A program made the position numbers and the translations under genes. The notes under the pieces were generated by a model. That model was not told the DNA's origin, made no database searches, and saw only the letters and a program-made list of their open reading frames with translations. 64,000 nt of DNA from Ligilactobacillus sp900765635 (lineage in GTDB: Bacteria; Bacillota; Bacilli; Lactobacillales; Lactobacillaceae). Positions within the stretch are counted from its first letter, which is position 1. Every line of letters starts with the position of its first letter. Below are positions 1 through 7,458 of the stretch, piece after piece. The stretch spans positions 992,001 through 1,056,000 of the forward strand of contig NZ_CASCJC010000001.1 in NCBI RefSeq assembly GCF_949152225.1, given 5' to 3'.

Positions 1-566
1 TAAAATATATCTTTATTGGCTAGGATACATTCATTAAACACACTGAAATAAGTATTTGCTGCATTTCCTTCGATTCCTCGAATACTATCTTTATCACTAC
101 TATTTTGAATTTGATAAATCATATTCAAAAGATTTTCTTCAGTATCATTAAAAACATTCTCATTAATAATCGCTCTATGATCCCTTTGAAATCTAATTAG
201 ATATTTTCTAGAATTAGAAATTTTCGCAGTTATACTATTTCGAACATAATCTATAGACCTAGCATCATCGTCAGCAATTCTATACTGTTCTCTTCTTAGC
301 AAGACATTGCCATTTGTTTTTCCAATAAACCGTCCATAAAAATGTCCGTATGGTGACAAAAATGATAATGCTATATTAGTCTCATTGCACAATTGAATAG
401 CAGATGGAGAGACTCCTAAGTAAGAAAAACAAACTATCCCTTCTAAAACCCGAAATGGAAAGCGTTTGATAACCTTACCATCTTCCTTGATTACAATATT
501 ATCTCGATCTCGAGTGATATAATAATTTTCTTGGGTAACGTATAAAGTATTTAATAGTTTTCTCAC
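1..566 (-). CDS. cas1: Cas1, type I-C CRISPR integrase (partial, C-terminus beyond window)
   Basis: Cas1 is the metal-dependent integrase that, with Cas2, inserts new spacers into the CRISPR array. The gene is cut by the window edge; 188 codons are visible. The start is a GTG at 566 that overlaps the cas4 stop as GTGA, so translation is probably coupled. The N-terminal beta domain (residues 1-80) is followed by the helical domain, where the motif GIEGNAANTYF around residues 164-174 carries the family's conserved catalytic glutamate (E166). The partner catalytic His/Asp residues would lie off-window. It is the last visible gene of the cas5c-cas8c-cas7c-cas4-cas1 operon; cas2 would be expected next. 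Confidence 0.93.
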   Translation of the reverse strand, partial: MRKLLNTLYVTQENYYITRDRDNIVIKEDGKVIKRFPFRVLEGIVCFSYLGVSPSAIQLCNETNIALSFLSPYGHFYGRFIGKTNGNVLLRREQYRIADDDARSIDYVRNSITAKISNSRKYLIRFQRDHRAIINENVFNDTEENLLNMIYQIQNSSDKDSIRGIEGNAANTYFSVFNECILANKDIF

Positions 567-1231
567 AATACTTCATCTCCCATAATAGCATTCTTAATAT
601 AGTTACTAGTGTTTTTGGATTTTTTACTGAGTCTAGGCATACAAACATCTACTAAAGAACAGGTTTGACAATTCCTAAAATATTCCGCTTTAGGTAACTT
701 ACCTGTACTATAAAAAATATGCATTTGTTTCGCATATGAGGTAACTTCCGCTCGTAAACTTTTGGTAATTTCAATTTCCTGTTTATTATTTGTACTATGA
801 TAATATAAATAACTTTTATCTATTTTACAACCTAATGTTTCTTCTAAACAAATCACTTCTGCAACTAGTTGAATTATGTCTCTATTATCTTTTTTAGGTT
901 TCCCCCGTTTATATTCGACTATATACGGTTTCCACTTTCCACGCTTATGATTAACTTGAATTCCTTGCGAATCTTTATGGAATTCTACAGCATCCAAGAT
1001 TCCGACTAATCCCAATTCCTTTGAGAAAACATGCATTGCTCTAGAAATAAAGATATCTTTTCTTTTCTCTTTTAGCAAAGGATTATCAACTTTTGTATGA
1101 ATAAATTGTCCTTCAATAGTATACTCATTTTCCTGCCATTGCTGATTTATATGGATAAGCCCCCATTGACGTTTACAAAAATAAAAATGTTGAATCCCTG
1201 AAAGCATTAAATAGTCATCTTCTATCGACAT
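563..1231 (-). CDS. cas4: Cas4, CRISPR adaptation exonuclease
   Basis: Cas4 is an iron-sulfur nuclease that trims prespacer ends and selects PAM-containing DNA before Cas1-Cas2 integration. The RecB-like nuclease core is visible: GILDAVEF (D80) and the IVEYKRGK motif (E106, K108). A single cysteine near the N-terminus (C19) and a C-terminal cluster (C188, C191, C197) are the expected four Fe-S ligands. At 222 residues it has the normal length. It sits directly downstream of cas7c (2 bp gap) and overlaps cas1 by 4 bp, the usual type I-C order. Confidence 0.93.
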   Translation of the reverse strand: MSIEDDYLMLSGIQHFYFCKRQWGLIHINQQWQENEYTIEGQFIHTKVDNPLLKEKRKDIFISRAMHVFSKELGLVGILDAVEFHKDSQGIQVNHKRGKWKPYIVEYKRGKPKKDNRDIIQLVAEVICLEETLGCKIDKSYLYYHSTNNKQEIEITKSLRAEVTSYAKQMHIFYSTGKLPKAEYFRNCQTCSLVDVCMPRLSKKSKNTSNYIKNAIMGDEVL

Positions 1232-1233
1232 GA

Positions 1234-2085
1234 TTACTTACCTGTTAAATGTTCAAATGTTAATCCTTGTGCTTGATACTTAGCTAGTTTTTCTTCATCT
1301 AACTTAATTTGATAATCATTATATTCTACATTTGCCATATCTTTGGTATCTGTCCAAGTTAATAACTCGCGAATATTAGCACTTGAAACATTTCCTAATT
1401 TATTGCTATGTTCAAACCAGAATAAATCTTTGATTGCCATAGATCCCTCTGGCCGTGCTGATGAAGCGTCATTTTCAAATAACGTCAACAAAGCTTCTTT
1501 CAATACTGCTAAATCTTTATCATCAAATCCTGTTTTTTCGGAAAGATATGCATTTACTGATCCATAAACTACATAAACTTCTTGTTCAACAAAATGCTTG
1601 CTTCCCATCGTATCAGAAGAACGTCCAGATTCCTTTTTAGTTTCCATACCATTTGTACTACGTGTAATTTGCATAGTAGTTGTAGCAATTGGGCGTAAAG
1701 ATCTCGCGATACTAATTGAAACTGGTCCTCTAATTCCAATTGACTTTTTCAAAAATGTAATAACTTGACCAAAAGTTCTTACATCTAGCCATTTCTCATT
1801 AGATTCCTTTTCGATTTTTTCATCACTATCTTTAGCAGTAAAACTAGCTTCAAAACGTTTTTGAAGAGACATAAAATCATCATCGATTCTATCACGAGAT
1901 TTAACAAAAATATCATACCCCATGTCTTGCATCCGATTACGAATTTTACGTTTAATCGCAACATCACTAATTAATCCATACCCATTCGAATCAATTCGTG
2001 GCATATTGCCCGCTAATGGATCACCATTAGGGTTAGCATACTTCACATCAATAGTCATAATAAAATCAATCTTGTTATTAATCAT
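1234..2085 (-). CDS. cas7: Cas7c (Csd2), type I-C Cascade backbone subunit
   Basis: Cas7c forms the helical backbone of the type I-C effector and grips the crRNA spacer, kinking it so that every sixth base is not paired to target. The start of the protein (IDFIMTIDVKYANPNGDP) is characteristic of the Csd2/Csh2 family. Length (283 aa) is typical. The gene lies 2 bp after cas8c and 2 bp before cas4, in one operon. The kinking property matters for the small RNA upstream of cas5c, whose spacer mismatches its proposed target at position 6. Confidence 0.94.
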   Translation of the reverse strand: MINNKIDFIMTIDVKYANPNGDPLAGNMPRIDSNGYGLISDVAIKRKIRNRMQDMGYDIFVKSRDRIDDDFMSLQKRFEASFTAKDSDEKIEKESNEKWLDVRTFGQVITFLKKSIGIRGPVSISIARSLRPIATTTMQITRSTNGMETKKESGRSSDTMGSKHFVEQEVYVVYGSVNAYLSEKTGFDDKDLAVLKEALLTLFENDASSARPEGSMAIKDLFWFEHSNKLGNVSSANIRELLTWTDTKDMANVEYNDYQIKLDEEKLAKYQAQGLTFEHLTGK

Positions 2086-2087
2086 TT

Positions 2088-3953
2088 TTATTCCTCACTT
2101 TCTTTTTTAGAAAAAATATAACCATTTTCTGCATAATATCCAAAAATAAAATTATAATCCAATGGATTGTTAACCTCTGATGATAAGTAATAATTGTCAT
2201 TGATTTTTTGGATAATTTCAGACTGCTCTTTATCAAGTTTTATAAATAGAGGATAATTCGATTGTAATAAGCTTTTTTTGTAAAAAGAAGTTTTTTTAAT
2301 CAATGTGTCCATAAAAATTGCTGGTTGATTAGTATACGAAGTCCAAAACTTTTGTGCATTTGTCAACCTTTTTTCATCTGCTCCAAATGTAGCAGCTTCA
2401 ATTCTTTCAAAAACAGCTAACAATCGTCCATATAAATACGAACGATTTGTATATTCCCTATCTAACATAGGTGTTAATTCCTCCTTACCTTTATTGTGGA
2501 ACAATCCTAACGTTACAGACTGTATTGTCATCCACGTTTTTTCATATTTTAATCGTTGGCGAATATTTTGATCAGCAGCTCTTAAAATATTATCTGGTAC
2601 ATTTTTGCCATCAATTAAACTAGTAATTAATTTCTCAAATTCAGCTTTAAAAAAGCTCTCGTTTCTTAACTCTAATCCTTTGTCTTCTTCAATTCCATAA
2701 GATACTAGAATCATTTGAGCCATTGACGGAATATATTTTTTAAATTGTTTTGTAGTTTTATCATAATATTCCCATTCATTGTCTGATTGCCACTTTTTTA
2801 AGTTATCAAATAATCTAGATACTTTTAATTCTCTGAAGTATTTTAAAGAAATTCTACCATTACTTGCTTTATCAATAATTGCAACATAATATGATGCATC
2901 ATCAGAAAATTCTTGACGACCTTTTATAAAGGATTGTCCAACTAATTTGTTCTCCTCTGTAACTACATTTTTGGCATCATCATCTAATTCGTCTAAAAAT
3001 GAATTAGATGGATATACATAATCTAATTGACTTTCATTAGAAATATCATCTGAGAACCAATTAATCATATATTGGCTTTCTTTTAGCCATTTCCGACTAT
3101 TATTATTTTCTAACAGATACTTTAACATTAAGTGGATTTTTTCTGAGGTTTGATACCCTATAGAGATGATATCTTCCCCCTTATTAAATCTTCCCTTATA
3201 ATTTTCCGTATTATTACTTACAGATATTAGTTTTGCATTTCCCATCAATCCACGATGCTTAGTAGTTAACTGTTGCATTGTTCCGCTGATATTGCAAACA
3301 CCTTTTGGTAAATCAAGATGTTCAACGTATCTTACATACTCTTGATGCAAATCAACATTTTCTGTTATAGATACATCTTTAGCTCCATCAAACTCAATAA
3401 TTTTAAATGTTAGAAAAACAGCATTAAAATCAACTCTTTTAGCTTTTCCATTTTCTGAATAACTTACTTTAAGACAATCTCTATCTATATTTTGATTAGG
3501 ATATAATTTTGATAACAATAAATCGAAGAAATTTTCTTGAGTTAAAAAATCTTTTATCAAATCTACAAAGTTCTTTACTTCAGGATCTTTTATTGCTTTA
3601 AAAAATTTATTCGACTCTTCTAAATACATTTGATGTAATTGAACATTGTCATTCGTAAGATATGATAATTTATCAATCAACGGGTGACTCAAAGGAAATT
3701 TACCTGATCGAGCTATTGAATCTTGGCTAACCGGAAAAATAATTTGTTCATCCTTAGGCAAAAAACTAGCAGAAACTAACTTACCTTCTTTATCTAAACA
3801 AGCTTCCACTATATTAGTACCACTTGACCTTAAATTTGTATGGTACAGTGGTAACAGTACAGTTTTATCACCATCATGCTTATCAACTAACTCTTTTTCC
3901 TCACAGTATTCATACGCACGTAACAACGCACTCAAAAAATCCACATTAATCAC
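2088..3953 (-). CDS. cas8c: Cas8c (Csd1), type I-C Cascade large subunit
   Basis: Cas8c recognises the PAM and helps open target DNA; in type I-C an internal start within the gene is known to give a small subunit (Cas11c). The 621-residue protein begins MINVDFLSALLRAYEYCEE, fits the Csd1 family in length, and lies between cas5c and cas7c as expected. A methionine-rich internal start for Cas11c would be looked for in the C-terminal third; I did not resolve one with confidence. The gap to cas5c is 10 bp, with a GAGGTG ribosome site in front. Confidence 0.93.
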   Translation of the reverse strand: MINVDFLSALLRAYEYCEEKELVDKHDGDKTVLLPLYHTNLRSSGTNIVEACLDKEGKLVSASFLPKDEQIIFPVSQDSIARSGKFPLSHPLIDKLSYLTNDNVQLHQMYLEESNKFFKAIKDPEVKNFVDLIKDFLTQENFFDLLLSKLYPNQNIDRDCLKVSYSENGKAKRVDFNAVFLTFKIIEFDGAKDVSITENVDLHQEYVRYVEHLDLPKGVCNISGTMQQLTTKHRGLMGNAKLISVSNNTENYKGRFNKGEDIISIGYQTSEKIHLMLKYLLENNNSRKWLKESQYMINWFSDDISNESQLDYVYPSNSFLDELDDDAKNVVTEENKLVGQSFIKGRQEFSDDASYYVAIIDKASNGRISLKYFRELKVSRLFDNLKKWQSDNEWEYYDKTTKQFKKYIPSMAQMILVSYGIEEDKGLELRNESFFKAEFEKLITSLIDGKNVPDNILRAADQNIRQRLKYEKTWMTIQSVTLGLFHNKGKEELTPMLDREYTNRSYLYGRLLAVFERIEAATFGADEKRLTNAQKFWTSYTNQPAIFMDTLIKKTSFYKKSLLQSNYPLFIKLDKEQSEIIQKINDNYYLSSEVNNPLDYNFIFGYYAENGYIFSKKESEE

Positions 3954-3963
3954 CTCTTTTTAT

Positions 3964-4683
3964 TTAAAAATTTTCATATTCTTCATACTCAGTTCCAACG
4001 TCTTTAAATTGACTGCTTTCTTTAAAAGAATATGTTGATAACTCATTTATAACTTCACAATCTTCTTGATTTTTAAAAACAATCGTACTGTCTTTCATAA
4101 CAGTTTCCGTGTAACAGCTTTTTAGTTTTTCTTTAGAAGACTTAGGATATATAAATGAGTGAAACTGTAGACCAAATGAGATAGTTTGATTAAAATATGC
4201 ACCTTGTGCATTATCGTAATCTTCTTTAGTGATTCCAGTTACTAAACCTACACATTCTCTAGTACCTAAAAATACATCTCTTCGTCCGCCACGTTGAATT
4301 GAACGTTCTGCTATCGCTTCATGTTTTTTCATATTACGATCTTGTTTAAGATCTTCACGAGTTAGGTTCCACTCAAAATGATATTTAACTAGGTACTTTA
4401 CATCTCTTAAATAAGTAACATAGTTAAGATCAGCCCCCATGTTATTTAACAACATTCTACTCCCCATTGTTTCTGTTTGAATAGGGTTTATGACTTTAAC
4501 TTCATCAATAATATTAACTATTGTAGGTTTATAATAAATCGCATCTACAATTCCATTTAGCGCTTGTCTCGAAGGCGCATTGCACGAGACGTTCTCGCCA
4601 CCACCTTTAGTTGTAGGATTAGTAAACAATGCATAATCCCCTTCAAGACAGACATAGAAAAACTTCGACTTTTCATTATCCAT
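3964..4683 (-). CDS. cas5: Cas5c (Cas5d), pre-crRNA endonuclease and Cascade subunit
   Basis: In type I-C, which lacks Cas6, Cas5c cuts pre-crRNA at the base of the repeat hairpin and stays bound to the 11-nt 5' handle. The 239-residue protein has the family's N-terminal half with SRQALNGIVDAIYYKP (residues 38-53) and LVKYHFEWN (98-106); Y50/Y51, K100 and H102 are candidates for the known Tyr/Lys/His processing residues, a family-based inference. It is the first gene of the operon, behind a strong AAAGGAGGTGG ribosome site and a near-consensus promoter. Its promoter is the proposed target of the adjacent mini-CRISPR RNA. Confidence 0.93.
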   Translation of the reverse strand: MDNEKSKFFYVCLEGDYALFTNPTTKGGGENVSCNAPSRQALNGIVDAIYYKPTIVNIIDEVKVINPIQTETMGSRMLLNNMGADLNYVTYLRDVKYLVKYHFEWNLTREDLKQDRNMKKHEAIAERSIQRGGRRDVFLGTRECVGLVTGITKEDYDNAQGAYFNQTISFGLQFHSFIYPKSSKEKLKSCYTETVMKDSTIVFKNQEDCEVINELSTYSFKESSQFKDVGTEYEEYENF

Positions 4684-4696
4684 CTTGCCACCTCCT

Positions 4697-4715
4697 TTCT
4701 GTGTTAAGTATAATA
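4697..4715 (+). promoter_or_regulatory. Predicted Cascade target site: TTC PAM plus 16-bp seed over the cas5c promoter
   Basis: On the plus strand, TTC (4697-4699), the usual type I-C PAM, is followed by TGTGTTAAGTATAATA (4700-4715). The mini-CRISPR spacer begins TGTGTGAAGGATAATA. Fourteen of 16 positions match; the differences are at spacer positions 6 and 10. Beyond position 16 the match stops. The site covers the -10 box (4707-4712) and the predicted start point, so effector binding should block transcription of the cas operon. The sequence match is seen directly; repression is inferred. Confidence 0.75.
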
Positions 4716-4735
4716 AGGAATGATGATGATGTCAA
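4707..4735 (-). promoter_or_regulatory. Promoter of the cas5c-cas8c-cas7c-cas4-cas1 operon
   Basis: On the minus strand a perfect -35 box TTGACA (4730-4735) is followed by a 17-bp spacer and a -10 box TATACT (4707-4712). The expected start point is near 4700, 17 bp before the cas5c start codon, with the AAAGGAGG ribosome site between. This is a strong housekeeping sigma promoter, so some form of repression is likely. Confidence 0.85.
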
Positions 4736-4753
4736 CAATGTTTATCTAAAAAG

Positions 4754-4782
4754 TTGATTTTTTTTTAGCAACAGGTTATCAT
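4754..4782 (+). promoter_or_regulatory. Probable promoter of the mini-CRISPR RNA
   Basis: TTGATT (4754-4759), a 17-bp spacer, then TATCAT (4777-4782) predict a transcript starting near 4789, right at the left end of the first repeat. A perfect TATAAT also occurs at 4789-4794 but has no good -35 box and would start inside the repeat stem, so I prefer the first pair. Confidence 0.55.
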
Positions 4783-4787
4783 ACAGA

Positions 4788-4819
4788 TTATAATCACGAT
4801 ATTTCGTGTGGATTGAAGT
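4788..4819 (+). repeat. Degenerate type I-C CRISPR repeat 1
   Basis: The 3' half reads CGTGTGGATTGAAGT, close to the family end GCGTGGATTGAAAT; the 5' half keeps a stem (CACGA at 4795-4799 paired with TCGTG at 4804-4808) but has lost the usual GTCGC start. Thirty-two nt is the usual I-C repeat length. The organism's own repeat is off-window, so divergence cannot be measured. Confidence 0.72.
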
Positions 4820-4879
4820 TGTGTGAAGGATAATATTCCTTAAATTCAGTTGGTCGTGTCATATGGCACGACCTTTTTA
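4789..4879 (+). ncRNA. CreR/CreA-like crRNA: degenerate repeat, spacer, degenerate repeat
   Basis: A plus-strand, crRNA-like RNA is predicted, divergent from cas5c and converging on the end of cas3. It contains repeat-like segment 1 (stem CACGA-TATT-TCGTG, then the type I-C signature TGGATTGAAGT, ending at 4819), a 33-nt spacer (4820-4852) and a second repeat-like hairpin (4853-4872) followed by CTTTTT. Cas5c cleavage after stem 1 would leave an 11-nt handle TGGATTGAAGT on the spacer. The spacer's PAM-proximal end matches the cas5c promoter behind a TTC. The known precedent is CreTA/CreR small RNAs, in which partly matching crRNA-like guides make Cascade repress promoters without cleavage. 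No extra toxin gene is seen here, so self-repression of the cas operon fits better than a toxin-antitoxin pair. Confidence 0.75.
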
Positions 4880-4884
4880 TAATA
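4853..4884 (+). repeat. Degenerate CRISPR repeat 2, reduced to its hairpin and acting as terminator
   Basis: GTCGTGTC-ATAT-GGCACGAC forms an 8-bp stem (one G-U pair) starting with the GTCG typical of type I-C repeats. The GTGGATTGAAAT end is replaced by CTTTTTATAAT, so the hairpin plus T-run is also a good intrinsic terminator for the plus-strand RNA. The T-run overlaps the cas3 stop codon (4877-4879) on the opposite strand. Confidence 0.65.
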
Positions 4885-7327
4885 CAAAAGTTGCTCCTTC
4901 TAAATTAATTCCTAAAGCGTTATCGTAATAGTCTTCAGGTAATATTTGAACACTATCATCTAGATACTTTAATGTAAAACGTGATAGTTTATTTCCTCTT
5001 ACATTAACCGTATAGGGTTGTAATTGTTGTAAAATATTTCGAATATCTTTTAGGTATTCTGAATCATAATTACGTTCATATTTGTCAATCGTCACTATTA
5101 ACTCTTCAATTTTTTCTTTAGCATCACCATAATAAATAATTACACCTGTCGATTCATCTTGAATCAAATCCATTTTATCAGCAGCAATTTTATATTTTTG
5201 ATACATAAGCCACTTTCTAGGATTTCTTTTCGATAACAACTCATAAACACTTTCGTTATCTTTACCTAACGAATAGTCAAAATCTTTTTCGTTTGCATAG
5301 TATTTTTCAAAAAATTTATCATTTAAATCAGTAATATTAATTTCTCCATGCTTATCAATAATAATTTGACTGGTTTTATCCTTTTTGCTTTTAATTTCCT
5401 TTAAAAAATCTAAGTTTTCTTCTTGCGGATCAAGATTTAATAACAAAACATCTCCGTTAACTTTTTTACCTTCACGATTGCATCTTCCAGCAGATTGAAC
5501 TATTGAATCGATACCTGCATATGATCTGATTACCATATCAAAATCAACATCGACGCCTGCTTCGATGAGTTGTGTGCTTACACAAATGATCGGCTCATTT
5601 TCAGAAAGTTTTTTCCTAATTTCATCAATAATATCTAATCTATGCTTAGGACACATGTTTGTTGATAAATGATAAATTTTCTTTTGACTATCTAAATTTT
5701 GCAATTCTTCATACATTTTTTTTACAGCATTTTTTGTATTTAATATTATTAAAATCGACTTATTCAAAACACCTTTAATCTGGGTAGCTGCTGTTGCTAT
5801 ATCTAAAATATTACTCTTCAAATTAAAATACTCTTCAAATTTGTAAATATTTGTACGTTTAAAGATATTGCTTTCTTCTTGACTTAAAGTCACCAACTCT
5901 GAACTTTCATTACCTTCTCCACCATAAACGACAGTATGCTTTAAGTATTTCGAATCAAATTTAGGTTGTGTAGCAGTGCATAATACAACTGTTGCATTCA
6001 TAATATTTTTTAAGAAATTGACAGTTAAATTAAACAAAGTTGTAACTTGAACAGGTAGTGATTGTACTTCGTCTAAAATAATCACGGAATTAATTAAATT
6101 TGAAAATCGCCGCAAATTAGCTGATTTTCCTTTAAACAGGGTTTGAAAAAACTGAACCATTGTACTCAAGACAACTGGACTATCCCAAGTATCTAATAAA
6201 TATTCCTTCATAATAGAAGTTTTAGTATCTTCTTCTTGTTGGTCAATCTCATTATTGCCATCATATTCAGAAACCATATTTGAATGATGCTCTAAAACAC
6301 CATTTTCGCCTAGAATTCCTTTTATTTCTTTGGCATTTTGCTCTAAAACTGATAAATAAGGGGTAATATAAAAAAATCTTTGTTTTTCTTGATTAATTTG
6401 ATGAATTCCATAACGCATACTCAATTTAGTTTTCCCTGCACCTGTTGGTAAATTCAATTTATAAATCCCAGTTGTATCATTTAAAGCTCGTTTGTTTAAT
6501 CTATTAGCAATTGCCATACGTATCTTATTTAACTCTGTTTGCTTCTCTAAATTTTTCTCATATTGTTGATAGAGTAGCTCAATTTTTTCTAAATATTGAT
6601 ATTTTAAATCTAAAACTTCATTTTGAGTATAAGGAGTAATTTCAAATCTATACGCATTAATTGTATCTAAAATATCAGCATTTTTTAGCAACGATAGATA
6701 CAATCTTTGAACTAGAGAAAAATAATAAAACATTTCGTCTGTGCTTTGTTTTAATTTATTTACTTTTTTAAAAATATTTTCAAAATCGTTGAACGCCGCA
6801 ACTATTAACTCATCAATATTCTTAAATTGATTATTTACAATTAAACTTTTATCTATCTCCTTTACAAATGAATCAATATCTTCATAATTATAATTTGGAT
6901 TTTTTATGTATTCTTGCATTCTACGGTACAGATTACTTTCCATATAAGCAGTCTTATTTGCCCCTGATAAAGGTATATCATAAATTCCATGATGCGCACT
7001 AATTGTATAGCAAACTAATTCTGTAAAAATTTTAACAATCCCTTTATCATAAGAATAAAATTCAAGAACTGTTGGAATTTTTTCAAATAAAAAATATGCG
7101 CCTGCCGAAGAATGATCAACTTTATCATTAGGCTTCTTCATTAATTTATTTTGAAAAGCTTGACTGGCTTTCCCTAAATCATGAAAAATACCAATTAAAA
7201 ACAACACATTCTCTTGTCCAACAGTTTGTGCTTCCTTCGCTCCACTGCGTGCAACATTAAAAAGATGATCTAACAATAATTGCTTATCAGTTCCATTATA
7301 ATGTGCATAAATCTTTTCTTTTTCCAT
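4877..7327 (-). CDS. cas3: Cas3, CRISPR helicase-nuclease
   Basis: Cas3 is recruited to Cascade-bound targets, nicks the displaced strand and degrades DNA while moving 3' to 5'. The N-terminal HD nuclease is visible (H21, HDLGK at 49-53, H72). The helicase follows: Walker A LPTGAGKT near residue 295, DEVQ near 420, and the C-terminal motif with STQLIEAGVDVDFD and QSAGRCNREG. At 816 residues it is the normal fused HD-helicase form. It lies upstream of cas5c but is separated from it by the 193-bp region holding the mini-CRISPR and the cas5c promoter, so it is probably transcribed apart from the rest of the operon. Confidence 0.95.
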   Translation of the reverse strand: MEKEKIYAHYNGTDKQLLLDHLFNVARSGAKEAQTVGQENVLFLIGIFHDLGKASQAFQNKLMKKPNDKVDHSSAGAYFLFEKIPTVLEFYSYDKGIVKIFTELVCYTISAHHGIYDIPLSGANKTAYMESNLYRRMQEYIKNPNYNYEDIDSFVKEIDKSLIVNNQFKNIDELIVAAFNDFENIFKKVNKLKQSTDEMFYYFSLVQRLYLSLLKNADILDTINAYRFEITPYTQNEVLDLKYQYLEKIELLYQQYEKNLEKQTELNKIRMAIANRLNKRALNDTTGIYKLNLPTGAGKTKLSMRYGIHQINQEKQRFFYITPYLSVLEQNAKEIKGILGENGVLEHHSNMVSEYDGNNEIDQQEEDTKTSIMKEYLLDTWDSPVVLSTMVQFFQTLFKGKSANLRRFSNLINSVIILDEVQSLPVQVTTLFNLTVNFLKNIMNATVVLCTATQPKFDSKYLKHTVVYGGEGNESSELVTLSQEESNIFKRTNIYKFEEYFNLKSNILDIATAATQIKGVLNKSILIILNTKNAVKKMYEELQNLDSQKKIYHLSTNMCPKHRLDIIDEIRKKLSENEPIICVSTQLIEAGVDVDFDMVIRSYAGIDSIVQSAGRCNREGKKVNGDVLLLNLDPQEENLDFLKEIKSKKDKTSQIIIDKHGEINITDLNDKFFEKYYANEKDFDYSLGKDNESVYELLSKRNPRKWLMYQKYKIAADKMDLIQDESTGVIIYYGDAKEKIEELIVTIDKYERNYDSEYLKDIRNILQQLQPYTVNVRGNKLSRFTLKYLDDSVQILPEDYYDNALGINLEGATFVL

Positions 7328-7397
7328 TTATTTCACCTCAAAAATCTTATACTTTAATTATATCTCACTTAAATATAAAACGCTTTATTTATATCAA

Positions 7398-7437
7398 AAG
7401 AACTCCTCAATATATAAATAACAATTGAGAAGTTCTT
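7398..7437 (-). terminator. Terminator after the DUF2075 gene
   Basis: The arms AAGAACTCCTCAAT and ATTGAGAAGTTCTT pair over 13 of 14 positions around a 12-nt loop and are followed on the minus strand by a short T-run. It separates the DUF2075 gene from cas3. Confidence 0.75.
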
Positions 7438-7458
7438 TATTGATATATAACGCTTCAT

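Noticed and set aside
4789..4794. Perfect TATAAT as -10 box of the guide RNA
   Set aside because: No -35 box at the right distance, and the start point would cut into the first repeat stem. The TTGATT-TATCAT pair upstream fits better.
4684..4876. A toxin gene of a CreTA toxin-antitoxin pair next to the mini-CRISPR
   Set aside because: The promoter matched by the spacer leads straight to the cas5c ribosome site and start codon. I see no separate mini-gene with its own start and stop between them, so self-repression of cas genes is the better reading.
4788..4884. A normal, very short CRISPR array
   Set aside because: The two repeats differ from each other and each lacks one half of the expected repeat; the single spacer matches the host promoter. 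The working array is more likely beyond cas1/cas2 off the left edge.
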